Assembly: GCA_049318625.1 (NCBI GenBank)
Contig: JBMOGA010000022.1
Coordinates: 1 to 53,159 of the forward strand
Direction of reading: 5' to 3'
DNA from: JBMOGA01 sp049318625
Lineage (GTDB): Bacteria; Pseudomonadota; Alphaproteobacteria; Rhizobiales; Hyphomicrobiaceae
Length of the DNA: 53,159 nt
The notes below the pieces were generated by a model. It was given only the letters and a program-made list of their open reading frames with translations, did no database searches and had not been told where the DNA came from. The position numbers and the translations under genes were made by a program. This document shows positions 17,212 to 25,132 of the stretch, one piece after another. Each line of letters opens with the position of its first letter. Position 1 is the stretch's first letter.

Positions 17212-17558
17212 CCCGATTCATGAAAGGCAAATCAGACTTGGCTCTCGTCCCCGCTGCTAACAGCGGCGGAGCAGTATTGTTCGAGTTTTTGCCGGAAGTT
17301 CGCTACAGAAAAAACTGGAATTGAGTGCGCTTTATTACCAAGGGTTGTTGCTTGGCTTTGAGGCGCTAATATTGTTCTTGCACTATCAGGCGCAAAAATA
17401 AATTGAACCACCAAGAATAGAGGTCTTCACATCTTTCATTCCTCCAACGCCAATTCGGCTGGCCGATTTCGGTCTTCGTCGGCGCATTTGGCGGACAATG
17501 GGAAGTTTTTATGTGATCAAATCAATACTTGTCAGCGTTGCTCGTTGGACTTGTGGAG
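17212..17558. other. lower-GC non-coding stretch
   Basis: About 350 bp of clearly lower GC than its surroundings. Short frames here lack ribosome sites and protein-like composition. I see no gene or repeat. Confidence 0.45.
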
Positions 17559-18140
17559 CTACTCGCGTAGCCCGTGGCACTTGACCACAAATTGATCGAA
17601 AGTTAAGTGGGGGATCTTGCCCCGGAATATTTCGCCTGCAGTTGTCAAGTTTGGGTCAATCCCACTCCCTGGCAGTAGCAGGGTCACGTGCGGTTGGTAA
17701 CTTCTCGCGCCAAAAGCACTCTGCCGATCCCTGCTCGGGATCCGCTCGGGAGACCTGATAACATCTTCCAACTCATAAAAACGCGCGCGCAATTCCTGAA
17801 TTTTCGGCCACGCCCCAGAGGCGCGCCTTATCCGGACACCGATTTGCCGCCGCCGCGGGTCGATATCGGGGCGTGGATTTTCCCCTCCCGGCGCCATCAC
17901 CATGAACCGCCAGTTTTCCGGTTCGACGGCAATCTCCACTCGCTCCCGATATGGCTGGAGGCCGGGCAGGCGTCTGCGTGCGTGGTAGACGGTCAGGTGC
18001 ATGTTTGCGACGATGTGCGTTGGGCTGATTTTTAGGTGGTCGACAATCACCTCGTGTACTGCTCGTTGGCTAGCCTTGGACAGATAGAGGATGGCCCAAA
18101 CCGCATGCCGCGACTTGGGAGGTCTTGGTGTCGTTCGCAT
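17559..18140 (-). CDS. 2H phosphoesterase / 2'-5' RNA ligase-like protein
   Basis: A 193-residue protein with the two HxT catalytic motifs of the 2H phosphoesterase superfamily: His48-Leu-Thr in NMHLTVYH and the second in YQPHVTLLLP (near residue 153). Family members hydrolyse 2'-5' or 2',3'-cyclic phosphodiester bonds in RNA or cyclic nucleotides; some phage members destroy CBASS signals. The substrate here cannot be read from sequence. The start at 18140 is preceded by the stop of a short open frame (ending AERILTEMAAN), so it may be the last gene of a decayed unit. Confidence 0.75.
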   Translation of the reverse strand: MRTTPRPPKSRHAVWAILYLSKASQRAVHEVIVDHLKISPTHIVANMHLTVYHARRRLPGLQPYRERVEIAVEPENWRFMVMAPGGENPRPDIDPRRRQIGVRIRRASGAWPKIQELRARFYELEDVIRSPERIPSRDRQSAFGARSYQPHVTLLLPGSGIDPNLTTAGEIFRGKIPHLTFDQFVVKCHGLRE

Positions 18141-18250
18141 CTTTAGTTGGCCGCCATTTCAGTCAGAATACGCTCCGCCTGCTCGATCACCGTCCGAACC
18201 GTCAATAGGCTAGCTTCTCGGCGGGTGCGTATTCAGCTACGCTGAACTAG

Positions 18251-18320
18251 GCCGTCTCTGAGCCTGCCGATTGACCTGTAGCACGTCTTGCAGGAGCCGA
18301 TTTGCAGCAGCGGAGACGGC
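18251..18320. repeat. 70-bp palindromic repeat, copy A
   Basis: The ends GCCGTCTC and GAGACGGC are complementary. The first 19 and last 17 bases are identical to copy B at 18422-18491, while the middle differs. An inner stem CCTGTA/TGCAGG is possible. On the minus strand it reads as a short frame with AVSAAA near its start and RQAQRR near its end, cut off by stops on both sides. Confidence 0.6.
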
Positions 18321-18407
18321 CGCCGTGACATCTCGCACTTCAGCCTATGATTGACCACTAAAGTAAGCCCTTCAAACGGGTGGGTTTTCAGTCCACGCCA
18401 TGAACCG

Positions 18408-18785
18408 TTATCCTGGAAGTAGCCGTCTCTGAGCCTGCCGCTTTGCCAGCGAAATATCCTGCTGGAGTGAACCGGCAGCAGCGGAGACGGCCAACATATG
18501 TCGCCAGCTCATCGGCGCGACCGTCTCTTTTGCAAGCCGAGGCGATCCGGTGAGACCCCACATGTCCGCAACCGCGTCCTGAGAGCCCGATAGTGCGGGG
18601 ACAGGCCAGATGCGAAGTGCCTGAGCCTCACCGTGAGCCCCCAACTGGTGTAGAAAGTCAAAGATTATGATATCCGCTTGAGCCCGGTAGAGTCCACGAG
18701 CCTCATTCATGCCCGCCACGAGCCAGCCGATCGGGCTCCACATCGGCGGAACGGATGAACCGTACTGCTGCTGGCGCCGATGCAT
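18408..18785 (-). CDS. hypothetical protein, possibly the source of the 70-bp repeat
   Basis: A 125-residue frame with plausible protein composition (GWLVAGMNEARGLYRAQADI, then IIFDFLHQLG). The C terminus AVSAAAGSLQQDISLAKRQA is repeated in diverged form 171 bp downstream (copy A), as if the gene end had been duplicated and decayed. No family recognised; the ribosome site is weak. It may be a decaying gene. Confidence 0.35.
   Translation of the reverse strand: MHRRQQQYGSSVPPMWSPIGWLVAGMNEARGLYRAQADIIIFDFLHQLGAHGEAQALRIWPVPALSGSQDAVADMWGLTGSPRLAKETVAPMSWRHMLAVSAAAGSLQQDISLAKRQAQRRLLPG
18422..18491. repeat. 70-bp palindromic repeat, copy B
   Basis: Same outer arms as copy A, exactly 171 bp away. 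An additional stem CTGCCG/CGGCAG and an inner stem CCAGC/GCTGG differ in sequence from copy A yet still pair. Read leftward, it is the C-terminal coding part of the hypothetical gene at 18408-18785. Confidence 0.6.
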
Positions 18786-18811
18786 GCTCTTGTGACGCGC
18801 GGACTAGCGCA

Positions 18812-19102
18812 CTACAAGCCGCCTTCGCTCCCGTACAACAACCGGATCAGTTCTTCCACCGAGGAGATCTCGCTCGGATCCTCCACGGTCCCCCGTCGGT
18901 CTGGCCACTGCGCCAGGAGGACGGGGTTCTCGTCGATTGCCGTCTGGGCGAACTCTTCCGGTGACGTTGTCGAGTCTGGCTGGAAGTCGCTCAGGTCGAA
19001 GTCGAACAGGATCTTCGACGCCACCCGCATCTCCTCCAGCGGGCGGGGTGACTCCTTGATCAACTCCACCAGGCGATTCGAGAGGGCTTCCAACTCGGTC
19101 AT
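18812..19102 (-). CDS. small acidic hypothetical protein
   Basis: A 96-residue acidic protein (MTELEALSNRLVELIKESP at the start) with a good ribosome site (CGGAGA just before the ATG). Helical at both ends with an acidic middle; no known domain. It lies in the cargo end of the island, in line with the leftward genes around it. Confidence 0.55.
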   Translation of the reverse strand: MTELEALSNRLVELIKESPRPLEEMRVASKILFDFDLSDFQPDSTTSPEEFAQTAIDENPVLLAQWPDRRGTVEDPSEISSVEELIRLLYGSEGGL

Positions 19103-19245
19103 TCAGTTTCTCCGCAGAGACTGGCCGAGGGGAGAACGGGCGGCCGCCGCGGCTGCTGCCAATTCTCTCCCGCAAGTCGTGCTGCAGGCAAACAGGCAGG
19201 CTCCGCGGCGGCCGTGCTGTTTATACTTCACACCGGCTGCGACGC

Positions 19246-19749
19246 CTATCGGTTCCGGAGCGCGAAGATCACGGGCATAAGGAACGCGCCGGCGACAGCG
19301 GCAAACAACGCGGCCAGATAGAACCATGTCCCGTTGCCGCTTCCGAGGCTAGCGAGAGCCGCGGCGATAGCGGCGAGGCCGGCGATGCTAGCTAGTATGC
19401 TCATGACACTGTTTTCTTCTTTGCTGAAAACCATGCGGCGGTGCGCGACGATCGAGGAACGGTGCTGGCGTTCAGCTTCGCGCATGGTGTCCAACCCTTC
19501 CGCGATCTCGGCGAGGGCCGACCGCCCTTCACGGTGGGAGCGTTCCATTGCCTCGGCGACTTCGGCAATCACGGTATAGGACACGGGCACGCCCCGCGCA
19601 GCCAGCTTGCGCGTGGTGGCGACGAGTTCGTCATAGAGCCGGGATTCGGTGCCGCTCATCCAAGCGGGACGGGGCGCGGCTTTGAGTTCGGCGGCGCCAG
19701 CGTCGTCTTGGTTAGGATTCTCGCGGAAAGGAACGACCTTCTTCGCCAT
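19246..19749 (-). CDS. hypothetical membrane protein at the right end of the island
   Basis: A 167-residue protein with a charged N-terminal half (MAKKVVPFRENPNQDDAGAA) and two C-terminal membrane helices (SVMSILASIAGLAAIAAAL and WFYLAALFAAVAGAFLMPVI). No family recognised. It is the outermost island gene, and its upstream region holds the right arm-type repeats. Confidence 0.6.
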   Translation of the reverse strand: MAKKVVPFRENPNQDDAGAAELKAAPRPAWMSGTESRLYDELVATTRKLAARGVPVSYTVIAEVAEAMERSHREGRSALAEIAEGLDTMREAERQHRSSIVAHRRMVFSKEENSVMSILASIAGLAAIAAALASLGSGNGTWFYLAALFAAVAGAFLMPVIFALRNR

Positions 19750-19763
19750 GGCTAAGCTCGAAT

Positions 19764-19787
19764 GTTAGGGCCGCCGTTGGGGCCGCA
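19764..19787. repeat. 12-bp repeat pair, putative right integrase arm sites
   Basis: GTTAGGGCCGCC (19764-19775) and GTTGGGGCCGCA (19776-19787) match the left pair at 369-392 in sequence, orientation and 12-bp period. They lie 52 bp inside the attR core. Confidence 0.55.
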
Positions 19788-19839
19788 AAAACACAAGCGC
19801 GGTGTTTATTATGTATTTCAGGGGGTTAAATAAAAAATC

Positions 19840-19932
<93 letters not shown>

Positions 19933-19944
19933 ACGCCGGGAGCC

Positions 19945-19972
19945 GCTATACCAAGGGTTCGCCGGTTTGCAA
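19945..19972 (-). promoter_or_regulatory. sigma70-like promoter of tRNA-Ser
   Basis: On the minus strand TTGCAA (19972-19967) and TATAGC (19950-19945) are separated by 16 bp, with the -10 ending 13 bp before the mature tRNA 5' end. The spacing fits a strong stable-RNA promoter. Confidence 0.55.
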
Positions 19973-20137
19973 AGTATCGGCTGCGGTCCGCAGCCTGCCG
20001 GCGCCCACGGTCGGCTCGTTTGGCCGCACGACCCGCTTCATCTCGGGGCTTGAGGCCGACGTTAACTGGCCATATCAGTGTGACAGCCTGCGATCGTGCG
20101 TTTGACCGCCCTCGGCCGGCTCTCGCGAGGACAACTC

Positions 20138-20761
20138 ATGATCAGAATTCTCGGTCGCGCGAACGCGATCAATGTTCGCAAGATCCTCTGGCTGGCCGAA
20201 GAGCTGGGCATGGCCTACGATCAAGAGGACTGGGGCCGCGGCTACCGCGCGACCAGCGAGCAGGAGTTCCTGAAGATCAACCCGTTCGGCAAGATCCCCG
20301 TGCTGTGCGACGGGGATGCCGTGGTGCGGGAGTCCAACACGATCCTGCGCTATCTCGTGCGTAAGGCCGGCCGGGACGACCTCTACCCCACGGATATCGT
20401 CGGTGCCGCGGGTGTGGAGTTCTGGATGGACTGGGCGAGCACCGATCTCTACACGGGTGCGCGGCCGGCGTTCCTCGGACTTGCGCTGAAGTACCCCGGG
20501 TTCCAGGACCCGCGCATGATCGAGACCGGCATCTACGAGTGGACGCGCGAGATGCGCAGCCTCGACCGCCATCTCGCCACGAATGGACCCTACCTCTACG
20601 CCAATCGGTTCACGCTGGCCGACATACCGGTCGGCCTGATCGTCAACCGTTGGTTCCGAACCGATTTCAGCAAGCCGCCGCTTGCCGCAGTCTCTTCCTA
20701 TTACGAGCTGCTTTCGGAGCGGCCGGCCTACAAGTTGCATGGGCGCAACGGATTGCCATGA
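20138..20761 (+). CDS. glutathione S-transferase family protein
   Basis: Cytosolic GST with an N-terminal thioredoxin-like domain (MIRILGRANAINVRKILWLA), the cis-Pro motif GKIPVL and ESNTILRYL glutathione contact (about 50-70), then an all-helical C-terminal domain. The ATG at 20138 gives 207 residues, normal for the family; an upstream in-frame start at 20096 would add non-conserved residues. The stop overlaps the start of the next gene (ATGA), so the two may be cotranscribed. Confidence 0.88.
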   Translation: MIRILGRANAINVRKILWLAEELGMAYDQEDWGRGYRATSEQEFLKINPFGKIPVLCDGDAVVRESNTILRYLVRKAGRDDLYPTDIVGAAGVEFWMDWASTDLYTGARPAFLGLALKYPGFQDPRMIETGIYEWTREMRSLDRHLATNGPYLYANRFTLADIPVGLIVNRWFRTDFSKPPLAAVSSYYELLSERPAYKLHGRNGLP

Positions 20762-21312
20762 CCAAAAGCGCCGAGATTACAGCAGGAGCGCGTGGGCGAC
20801 GGGCCAAGCTTGCGGTCGCCGGCGGGTTGGCTTGTCTGTGGGGCGCGACATTCGCGATGGCGCCGGCCGTTGCGGCGGGTATCTGCGTCGAGTGCTCGGA
20901 GCCGGCGGCGACCTATCGCTGTGTGATCGTGCAGAAGGACACCAGCGGCGCCTCTCATGCGCTCGCCAAGGCCGCCAACTTCATCTGCATGACCGAACTG
21001 GCAAAGGCCGGTGGTCATGGGTTCTGCCGCGTCACCCAAGGCAGCGTCGGCGGTCTGTGCAATGGGCCGGAGCGGGTGGTGACGATCGGTGATCAGGGCA
21101 TCAAGAGGCCTGACCCGTCCTTGCAGGCCGAACCGGCGGACGGCAAGAAGGCGCCTCCCGCAACACTGGCCGATCTCGCGAAGGAGACCGTGCAGTCCTC
21201 AGGTGCGGGCGTTCAAAAGGCCGGCGACGCCATCAAGAAGGGTGCCGAGCAGATCGGCGGCACGGTCGGCAACGCCTGGGATTGCATGATCTCGCTGTTC
21301 AAGCGCTGTTGA
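20758..21312 (+). CDS. secreted hypothetical protein
   Basis: The ATG at 20758 overlaps the GST stop and gives 184 residues beginning with a Sec signal (LAVAGGLACLWGATFAMAPA, cleavage likely after AVAAG). The mature part is Cys-rich (ICVECSEPAATYRC, ICMTELAKAGGHGFCR, GLCN) with a charged linker and a C-terminal amphipathic segment. No family recognised; a periplasmic, disulphide-containing protein is likely. Confidence 0.65.
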   Translation: MTKSAEITAGARGRRAKLAVAGGLACLWGATFAMAPAVAAGICVECSEPAATYRCVIVQKDTSGASHALAKAANFICMTELAKAGGHGFCRVTQGSVGGLCNGPERVVTIGDQGIKRPDPSLQAEPADGKKAPPATLADLAKETVQSSGAGVQKAGDAIKKGAEQIGGTVGNAWDCMISLFKRC

Positions 21313-21320
21313 CCGGACCG

Positions 21321-21587
21321 TCACTGGCAGGCGAGCCACTCGCGTGCCAGGCGCTGCGCCTTGGCCACGTCCGTCCGTGACATCTCGCGAGCGAGTTCGA
21401 GCCGGTAGCTTTTCGCCGCCTCGTTGCCGCGCATGGCCGACAGGTTGAACCACTTGTGCGCTTCGATCATGTCGATCGCGACACCACGGCCGGCGCAGTA
21501 GCGCATGCCGAGTTCGAACAGGACGTCGGCGCTGCCGCCGACACTCGCATGGGTCGCCTCGTCGGCGGCCACTTCGTAACGTGCCAT
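21321..21587 (-). CDS. Sel1-repeat protein
   Basis: An 88-residue protein with a Sel1-like repeat: ADVLFELGMRYCAGRGVAID followed by MIEAHKWFNLSAMRGNEAAK. Sel1 repeats are short helical hairpins for protein-protein contacts. Start at the second of two adjacent ATG codons (21587) is as likely as the first (21590). It converges with the secreted protein gene, 8 bp apart. Confidence 0.8.
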   Translation of the reverse strand: MARYEVAADEATHASVGGSADVLFELGMRYCAGRGVAIDMIEAHKWFNLSAMRGNEAAKSYRLELAREMSRTDVAKAQRLAREWLACQ

Positions 21588-21711
21588 CACACTCTCCTAC
21601 GCAAAACCACTCGTCGGCACCGCAGCACGTCGCTGCTGGGCACAGGTTGCGGCGTTAGGGTTACCCGTTGGCAAACGCCGGACCCGGCGACGCGGTTTCG
21701 CTACGATTTAT

Positions 21712-21729
21712 GGTTAGCCGTTGCTAACC
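21712..21729. promoter_or_regulatory. 18-bp perfect palindromic hairpin upstream of the lipoprotein gene
   Basis: GGTTAGC (21712-21718), loop CGTT, GCTAACC (21723-21729). A diverged relative GGTTACCCGTTGGCAAAC lies at 21659-21676. This suggests a tandem operator or a regulatory hairpin about 100 bp before the lipoprotein start. Confidence 0.4.
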
Positions 21730-21826
21730 GGTTGTGCGGAAATGGACCGCGCCGGGGCGCCCTGTACGCCCAGGCCCCCCTCGGCTATGGTCCGGCCGGT
21801 TGCGCGCCGGCCTGCAGGAGGATCTG

Positions 21827-22072
21827 TTGCACAGACTTCGTCTTGTCGTGCTGCTGGGCGCCGCCGTGTCTGTCGGCGGCTGTGCCGAGCAGCGTCCGGG
21901 CGGCGGCATGGGGCTTGCGGCTCCCGCGGTCGGCTCACCGGCGGCCAGCGAGGCCGAAGCGCGCATGGCCGCGGGCCGGCGCTCGCTCGCATCGAGGGTC
22001 TTGGCCGCACGCGCGCTCGAAAAGGTGACCGGCCGCAAGCCCGAGCCGCTGCGTCTGGCCGAGACGCGCTGA
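21827..22072 (+). CDS. small lipoprotein with a TTG start
   Basis: A TTG at 21827 preceded by a strong AGGAGG (21816-21821) starts an 81-residue protein. Its first residues are a lipoprotein signal with lipobox SVGGC (LRLVVLLGAAVSVGGCAEQR). The rest is Ala/Arg-rich with no known domain. The more upstream ATG in this frame would bury the signal. It lies 12 bp before the CNNM-type gene, so cotranscription is likely. Confidence 0.6.
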   Translation: MHRLRLVVLLGAAVSVGGCAEQRPGGGMGLAAPAVGSPAASEAEARMAAGRRSLASRVLAARALEKVTGRKPEPLRLAETR

Positions 22073-22084
22073 CGAAAAGGTCTT

Positions 22085-23449
22085 GTGCTGGCGCCTGCTG
22101 TGGGCCAATCAACACGGACCAACATCCGCGGATCATGCACGGTACCCGGCTTGACCGAGCTACTCATCGTTCTCACCCTCATTTGCATCAACGGCCTCTT
22201 TGCGCTTTCGGAACTGGCGGTCGTCTCGGCGCGCCATCCGCGCCTCAAGGCGATGGCGGCGTCCGGCAGGCCCGGCGCCCGGCAGGCCCTGTCGCTCGCC
22301 TCCAATCCCGGACGGTTCCTGTCGGCGGTCCAGATCGGCATCACCCTGATCGGCATCCTCAACGGCGCCTACTCGGGCGAGACGTTCGGCATCTACGCCG
22401 TCGACATGCTGAAGCGGGCCGGATTGCCGCAATCGATCGCGGGACCGCTCGGGTATGCCGGCGTGGTGCTGGTCATCACCTATCTCTCGGTCATCATCGG
22501 CGAACTGGTGCCGAAGAACTTCGCGCTGCGGAGCGCGGAAAGCATCGCGTGCGCGGTCGCGCCCATGATGATGCGTTTCTCCAGTATCGCCTCACCCGCG
22601 GTATGGCTGCTCGATGCCTCGACCCGATTGGTGTTCCGCTTGTTCGGGCTATCGACCGAGAGCGAAGCACGGGTGACCGACGAGGAGATCAAGACCCTCA
22701 TCGCCGAGGCCGAGAGCGCGGGCGTGCTGGAAAAGGGCGAGCGGGAGATGATCTCGGGCGTCATGCGGCTCGCCGACCGGGCGGTCGTCGGGCTGATGAC
22801 GCCGCGGACCGACGTCGACTGGATCGACATCACGGCGCCCGAGGAGCAGATCAGGTCGCGTCTCATCAGCACGCCCCATTCCCGGCTGCCGGTCGGTGAC
22901 GGCTCTTCGGACCACATGCTCGGCGTGGTGCAGACCCGCGAATTGCTGGCGACGATGCTGGCGGGCCATCCGTTCGACGTGCGCCGCCACATCCGCAAGG
23001 CGCCGATCGTGCCGGAAACGATGGATGCCCTCGATGTGCTCGCCGTGCTGCGCGAGGCGGAGGTGCCGGTTGCGCTGATCCACGACGAGCACGGGCATTT
23101 CGAGGGCCTCGTCACGCCAGCCGACGTGCTGGAGGCGATTGCCGGCGTGTTCAAATCCGACACGGCGGGCGTCGAACCCTACGCGATCGAGCGGGGCGAC
23201 GGCTCATGGCTGCTGTCCGGCGCCATGCCGGTCGACGAGATGGCTGACCGGATCGGCATCGTGCTGCCGCAGCAGCGCAGCTACGAGACGGTGGCCGGCT
23301 TCGTGCTGTCACAGCTCCAGCATCTGCCGAAAACCGGCGAGCATATCGATTCGCTCGGTTGGCGCTTCGAGGTCGTCGATCGCGACGGCCGGCGCATCGA
23401 CAAGATCCTGGCCAGCCGCATCAAGGCGACCCGCCGGCACGTCGGCTGA
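22085..23449 (+). CDS. hemolysin/CNNM-CorC family membrane protein
   Basis: Integral membrane protein linked to Mg2+/Co2+ efflux or tolerance. The order is DUF21 with four membrane helices (about 22-200; ELLIVLTLICINGLFALSEL at the first), paired CBS domains (about 215-345; VVGLMTPRTDVDWID) that bind nucleotides, and a C-terminal CorC_HlyC domain (about 360-450). The start is uncertain: 22085 gives 454 residues, while an internal TTG just before TELLIVLTL would place the first helix nearer the N terminus. Confidence 0.88.
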   Translation: MLAPAVGQSTRTNIRGSCTVPGLTELLIVLTLICINGLFALSELAVVSARHPRLKAMAASGRPGARQALSLASNPGRFLSAVQIGITLIGILNGAYSGETFGIYAVDMLKRAGLPQSIAGPLGYAGVVLVITYLSVIIGELVPKNFALRSAESIACAVAPMMMRFSSIASPAVWLLDASTRLVFRLFGLSTESEARVTDEEIKTLIAEAESAGVLEKGEREMISGVMRLADRAVVGLMTPRTDVDWIDITAPEEQIRSRLISTPHSRLPVGDGSSDHMLGVVQTRELLATMLAGHPFDVRRHIRKAPIVPETMDALDVLAVLREAEVPVALIHDEHGHFEGLVTPADVLEAIAGVFKSDTAGVEPYAIERGDGSWLLSGAMPVDEMADRIGIVLPQQRSYETVAGFVLSQLQHLPKTGEHIDSLGWRFEVVDRDGRRIDKILASRIKATRRHVG

Positions 23450-23483
23450 CGGGCGCACGACTGCGCTCGCCTCGCTTGGGGTT

Positions 23484-24185
23484 TCAGCGGGCCTTCTGGC
23501 CGAACAGGATCTTCTTGGCCGCGTCGTCGGTGGAGATGTCGTAGTTCTTGCGCACGTCCTTGCCGACCGCGAGGGCCCGCGCGGTGGCCGGGCGCGCCGC
23601 ACACCGCTGGAGCCAAGCGGCCATGTGCGGAAACTGGGCGATGTCCTGGCCCTGGTTCTTCCAGAGCTTGGCCCACGGGTAGCTCGCCATGTCGGCGATC
23701 GAGAACGCGCCAGCTATGAACTCGCGATCCGCCAGGCGCCGATCGAGCATGCCATAGAGGCGGTTCACCTCGTTGGTGTAGCGATCGATCCCGTAGGGCA
23801 CTTTCTCGGGGGCGTAGTTGCGGAAATGGTGGCACTGGCCCGCCATCGGCCCGAGACCGCCCATCTGCCAGAACAGCCACTGGTCGACATCCACTCTCTG
23901 GCGCTCGTCGGCGGGATAGAATTGCCCGGTCTTGCGGCCGAGGTACTGCAGGATGGCGCCCGACTCGAACACCGCGATCGGCCGGCCGTCGGGGCCATCG
24001 GGGTCGACGATGGCCGGCATGCGGTTGTTGGGTGCGATGGCCAGAAAGGCCGGGTCGAACTGTTCGCCGCGCAGGATGTTGACGTACTTGACGTCGTACG
24101 GCAGGCCGCACTCCTCCAGCATCATCGTGACCTTGTGGCCATTAGGCGTCGGCCAGTAGTGGAGCTCGATCGGGCTCTGGGACAT
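23484..24185 (-). CDS. glutathione S-transferase, YfcG/YghU-like
   Basis: A 233-residue GST-family thiol reductase with the TPNG motif near the N terminus (YWPTPNGHKVTMMLEE) that marks the Nu/YfcG class, NNRMPAIVD for the cis-Pro and ESGAILQYLG for glutathione binding. The ATG at 24185 gives the family N terminus (MSQSPIELHYWPTPNG); the frame stays open to 24257 upstream. It ends 34 bp from the CNNM gene, convergent. Confidence 0.88.
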   Translation of the reverse strand: MSQSPIELHYWPTPNGHKVTMMLEECGLPYDVKYVNILRGEQFDPAFLAIAPNNRMPAIVDPDGPDGRPIAVFESGAILQYLGRKTGQFYPADERQRVDVDQWLFWQMGGLGPMAGQCHHFRNYAPEKVPYGIDRYTNEVNRLYGMLDRRLADREFIAGAFSIADMASYPWAKLWKNQGQDIAQFPHMAAWLQRCAARPATARALAVGKDVRKNYDISTDDAAKKILFGQKAR

Positions 24186-24329
24186 GACAAGCTCTCCTCG
24201 ACGGCAGCACGCGATGGGCATGACGACGCTGCTGGCGAGATTGCGGCGCTGGCCCACGAAAGCAAGCGCAAAAAGTCCGCGCGAGGGACGCCCCCGCGCG
24301 GCACCAAGACCGGGTACCTGGGAGGCGGC

Positions 24330-24509
24330 TCAGCCGGCCGCGGCGGCGACCTTGCGGGCGCGGGCGATGCCAGCCTGCTTCTTCAGGCGCTTGCGCACGC
24401 CGGCCGTGTTGCCCTGCACGCGCGTCACCTTGGCCCGCGGAATGACGCGACGGGCCTTCTTCTTCCTGGTCTCGATATTGCGCACCGAGCGCGAACCCTT
24501 GGCCGGCAT
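24330..24509 (-). CDS. 59-residue strongly basic protein
   Basis: A very short gene (MPAKGSRSVRNIETRKKKAR and onward to ARKVAAAAG) with about one third Arg and Lys and almost no acidic residues. Codon use is normal for the region, and a GGAGG-like ribosome site precedes the ATG, supporting a real gene. It resembles ribosome-associated or nucleic-acid-binding small proteins, but I cannot name a family. It stands alone between a GST gene and a DedA gene on the same strand. Confidence 0.65.
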   Translation of the reverse strand: MPAKGSRSVRNIETRKKKARRVIPRAKVTRVQGNTAGVRKRLKKQAGIARARKVAAAAG

Positions 24510-24604
24510 AACAGCTTCCTCCGAATCCGTGCGGCCGGGCGAGGGCCCGGCAAAACCGAAGCCGTCCCCTTAAGCGATCACGCGGCGCCAGACAAGCCTG
24601 GAAG

Positions 24605-25132
24605 TCAGTTCCACAGCAGGCTCAGGCCGAAACCCGGCGCCAGGAACACCCCAGCCCACAGCAGCGACGACAGGGCGCTGGCGGCGAGAAAAACCGGGAA
24701 TGGCATGATGAGGATGCCGGCCACGACCGGAATGAACGGCCTGAGACCGCCCACGAACTTGCCGCCGACGATCGAAAGCACGCCCCAGCGCTCGAAGGCG
24801 TTGCGCCCCTTCGGAACCAGCCCCGGCATTTTGGTGAATGGCCAGATTCGGTCGACGTCGTCCTTGAAGTAGCGGCCGACGGCGTAGGAGAGGCAGTCGC
24901 CGGCACAGGCGCCGACGGCACCGGCGAGCCAGATCGGCAGGAACGCGCCGCCCGCGGCGCTGTAGGCCCCGCCGATACCGAGAAAGAGCACGGTCGAGGG
25001 CACGAAGAGGGAGACGAGCGCAATACTCTCGGCAAACCCGAGAAGGAAACAGATCGGCGCGGCAAGCTCGATATTGGCTTTGAAAAGAGCCAAGGCGGTG
25101 TCGATCCAGCCTGCGGTCTCCGGTCCCGTCAT
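24605..25132 (-). CDS. DedA-family membrane protein (first copy)
   Basis: A 175-residue inner membrane protein with the DedA/VTT fold: FLLGFAESIALVSLFVPSTV (re-entrant segment with Glu), GAVGACAGDCLSYAVGRYFK, and GGKFVGGLRPFIPVVAG carrying the conserved Arg-Pro. DedA proteins move or scramble lipids such as undecaprenyl phosphate and phospholipids. The start is the ATG at 25132. It is divergent from btaA, with 314 bp between. Confidence 0.9.
   Translation of the reverse strand: MTGPETAGWIDTALALFKANIELAAPICFLLGFAESIALVSLFVPSTVLFLGIGGAYSAAGGAFLPIWLAGAVGACAGDCLSYAVGRYFKDDVDRIWPFTKMPGLVPKGRNAFERWGVLSIVGGKFVGGLRPFIPVVAGILIMPFPVFLAASALSSLLWAGVFLAPGFGLSLLWN

Noticed and set aside
18251..18491. CRISPR array or retron
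   Set aside because: Only two copies, 171 bp apart, with no array of short repeats, and no Cas or reverse transcriptase gene in the window.
19979..19995. Hairpin GGCTGCG/CGCAGCC upstream of tRNA-Ser as terminator
   Set aside because: It lies upstream of both the tRNA and the GST gene, with no gene ending into it, so a terminator role is unsupported.
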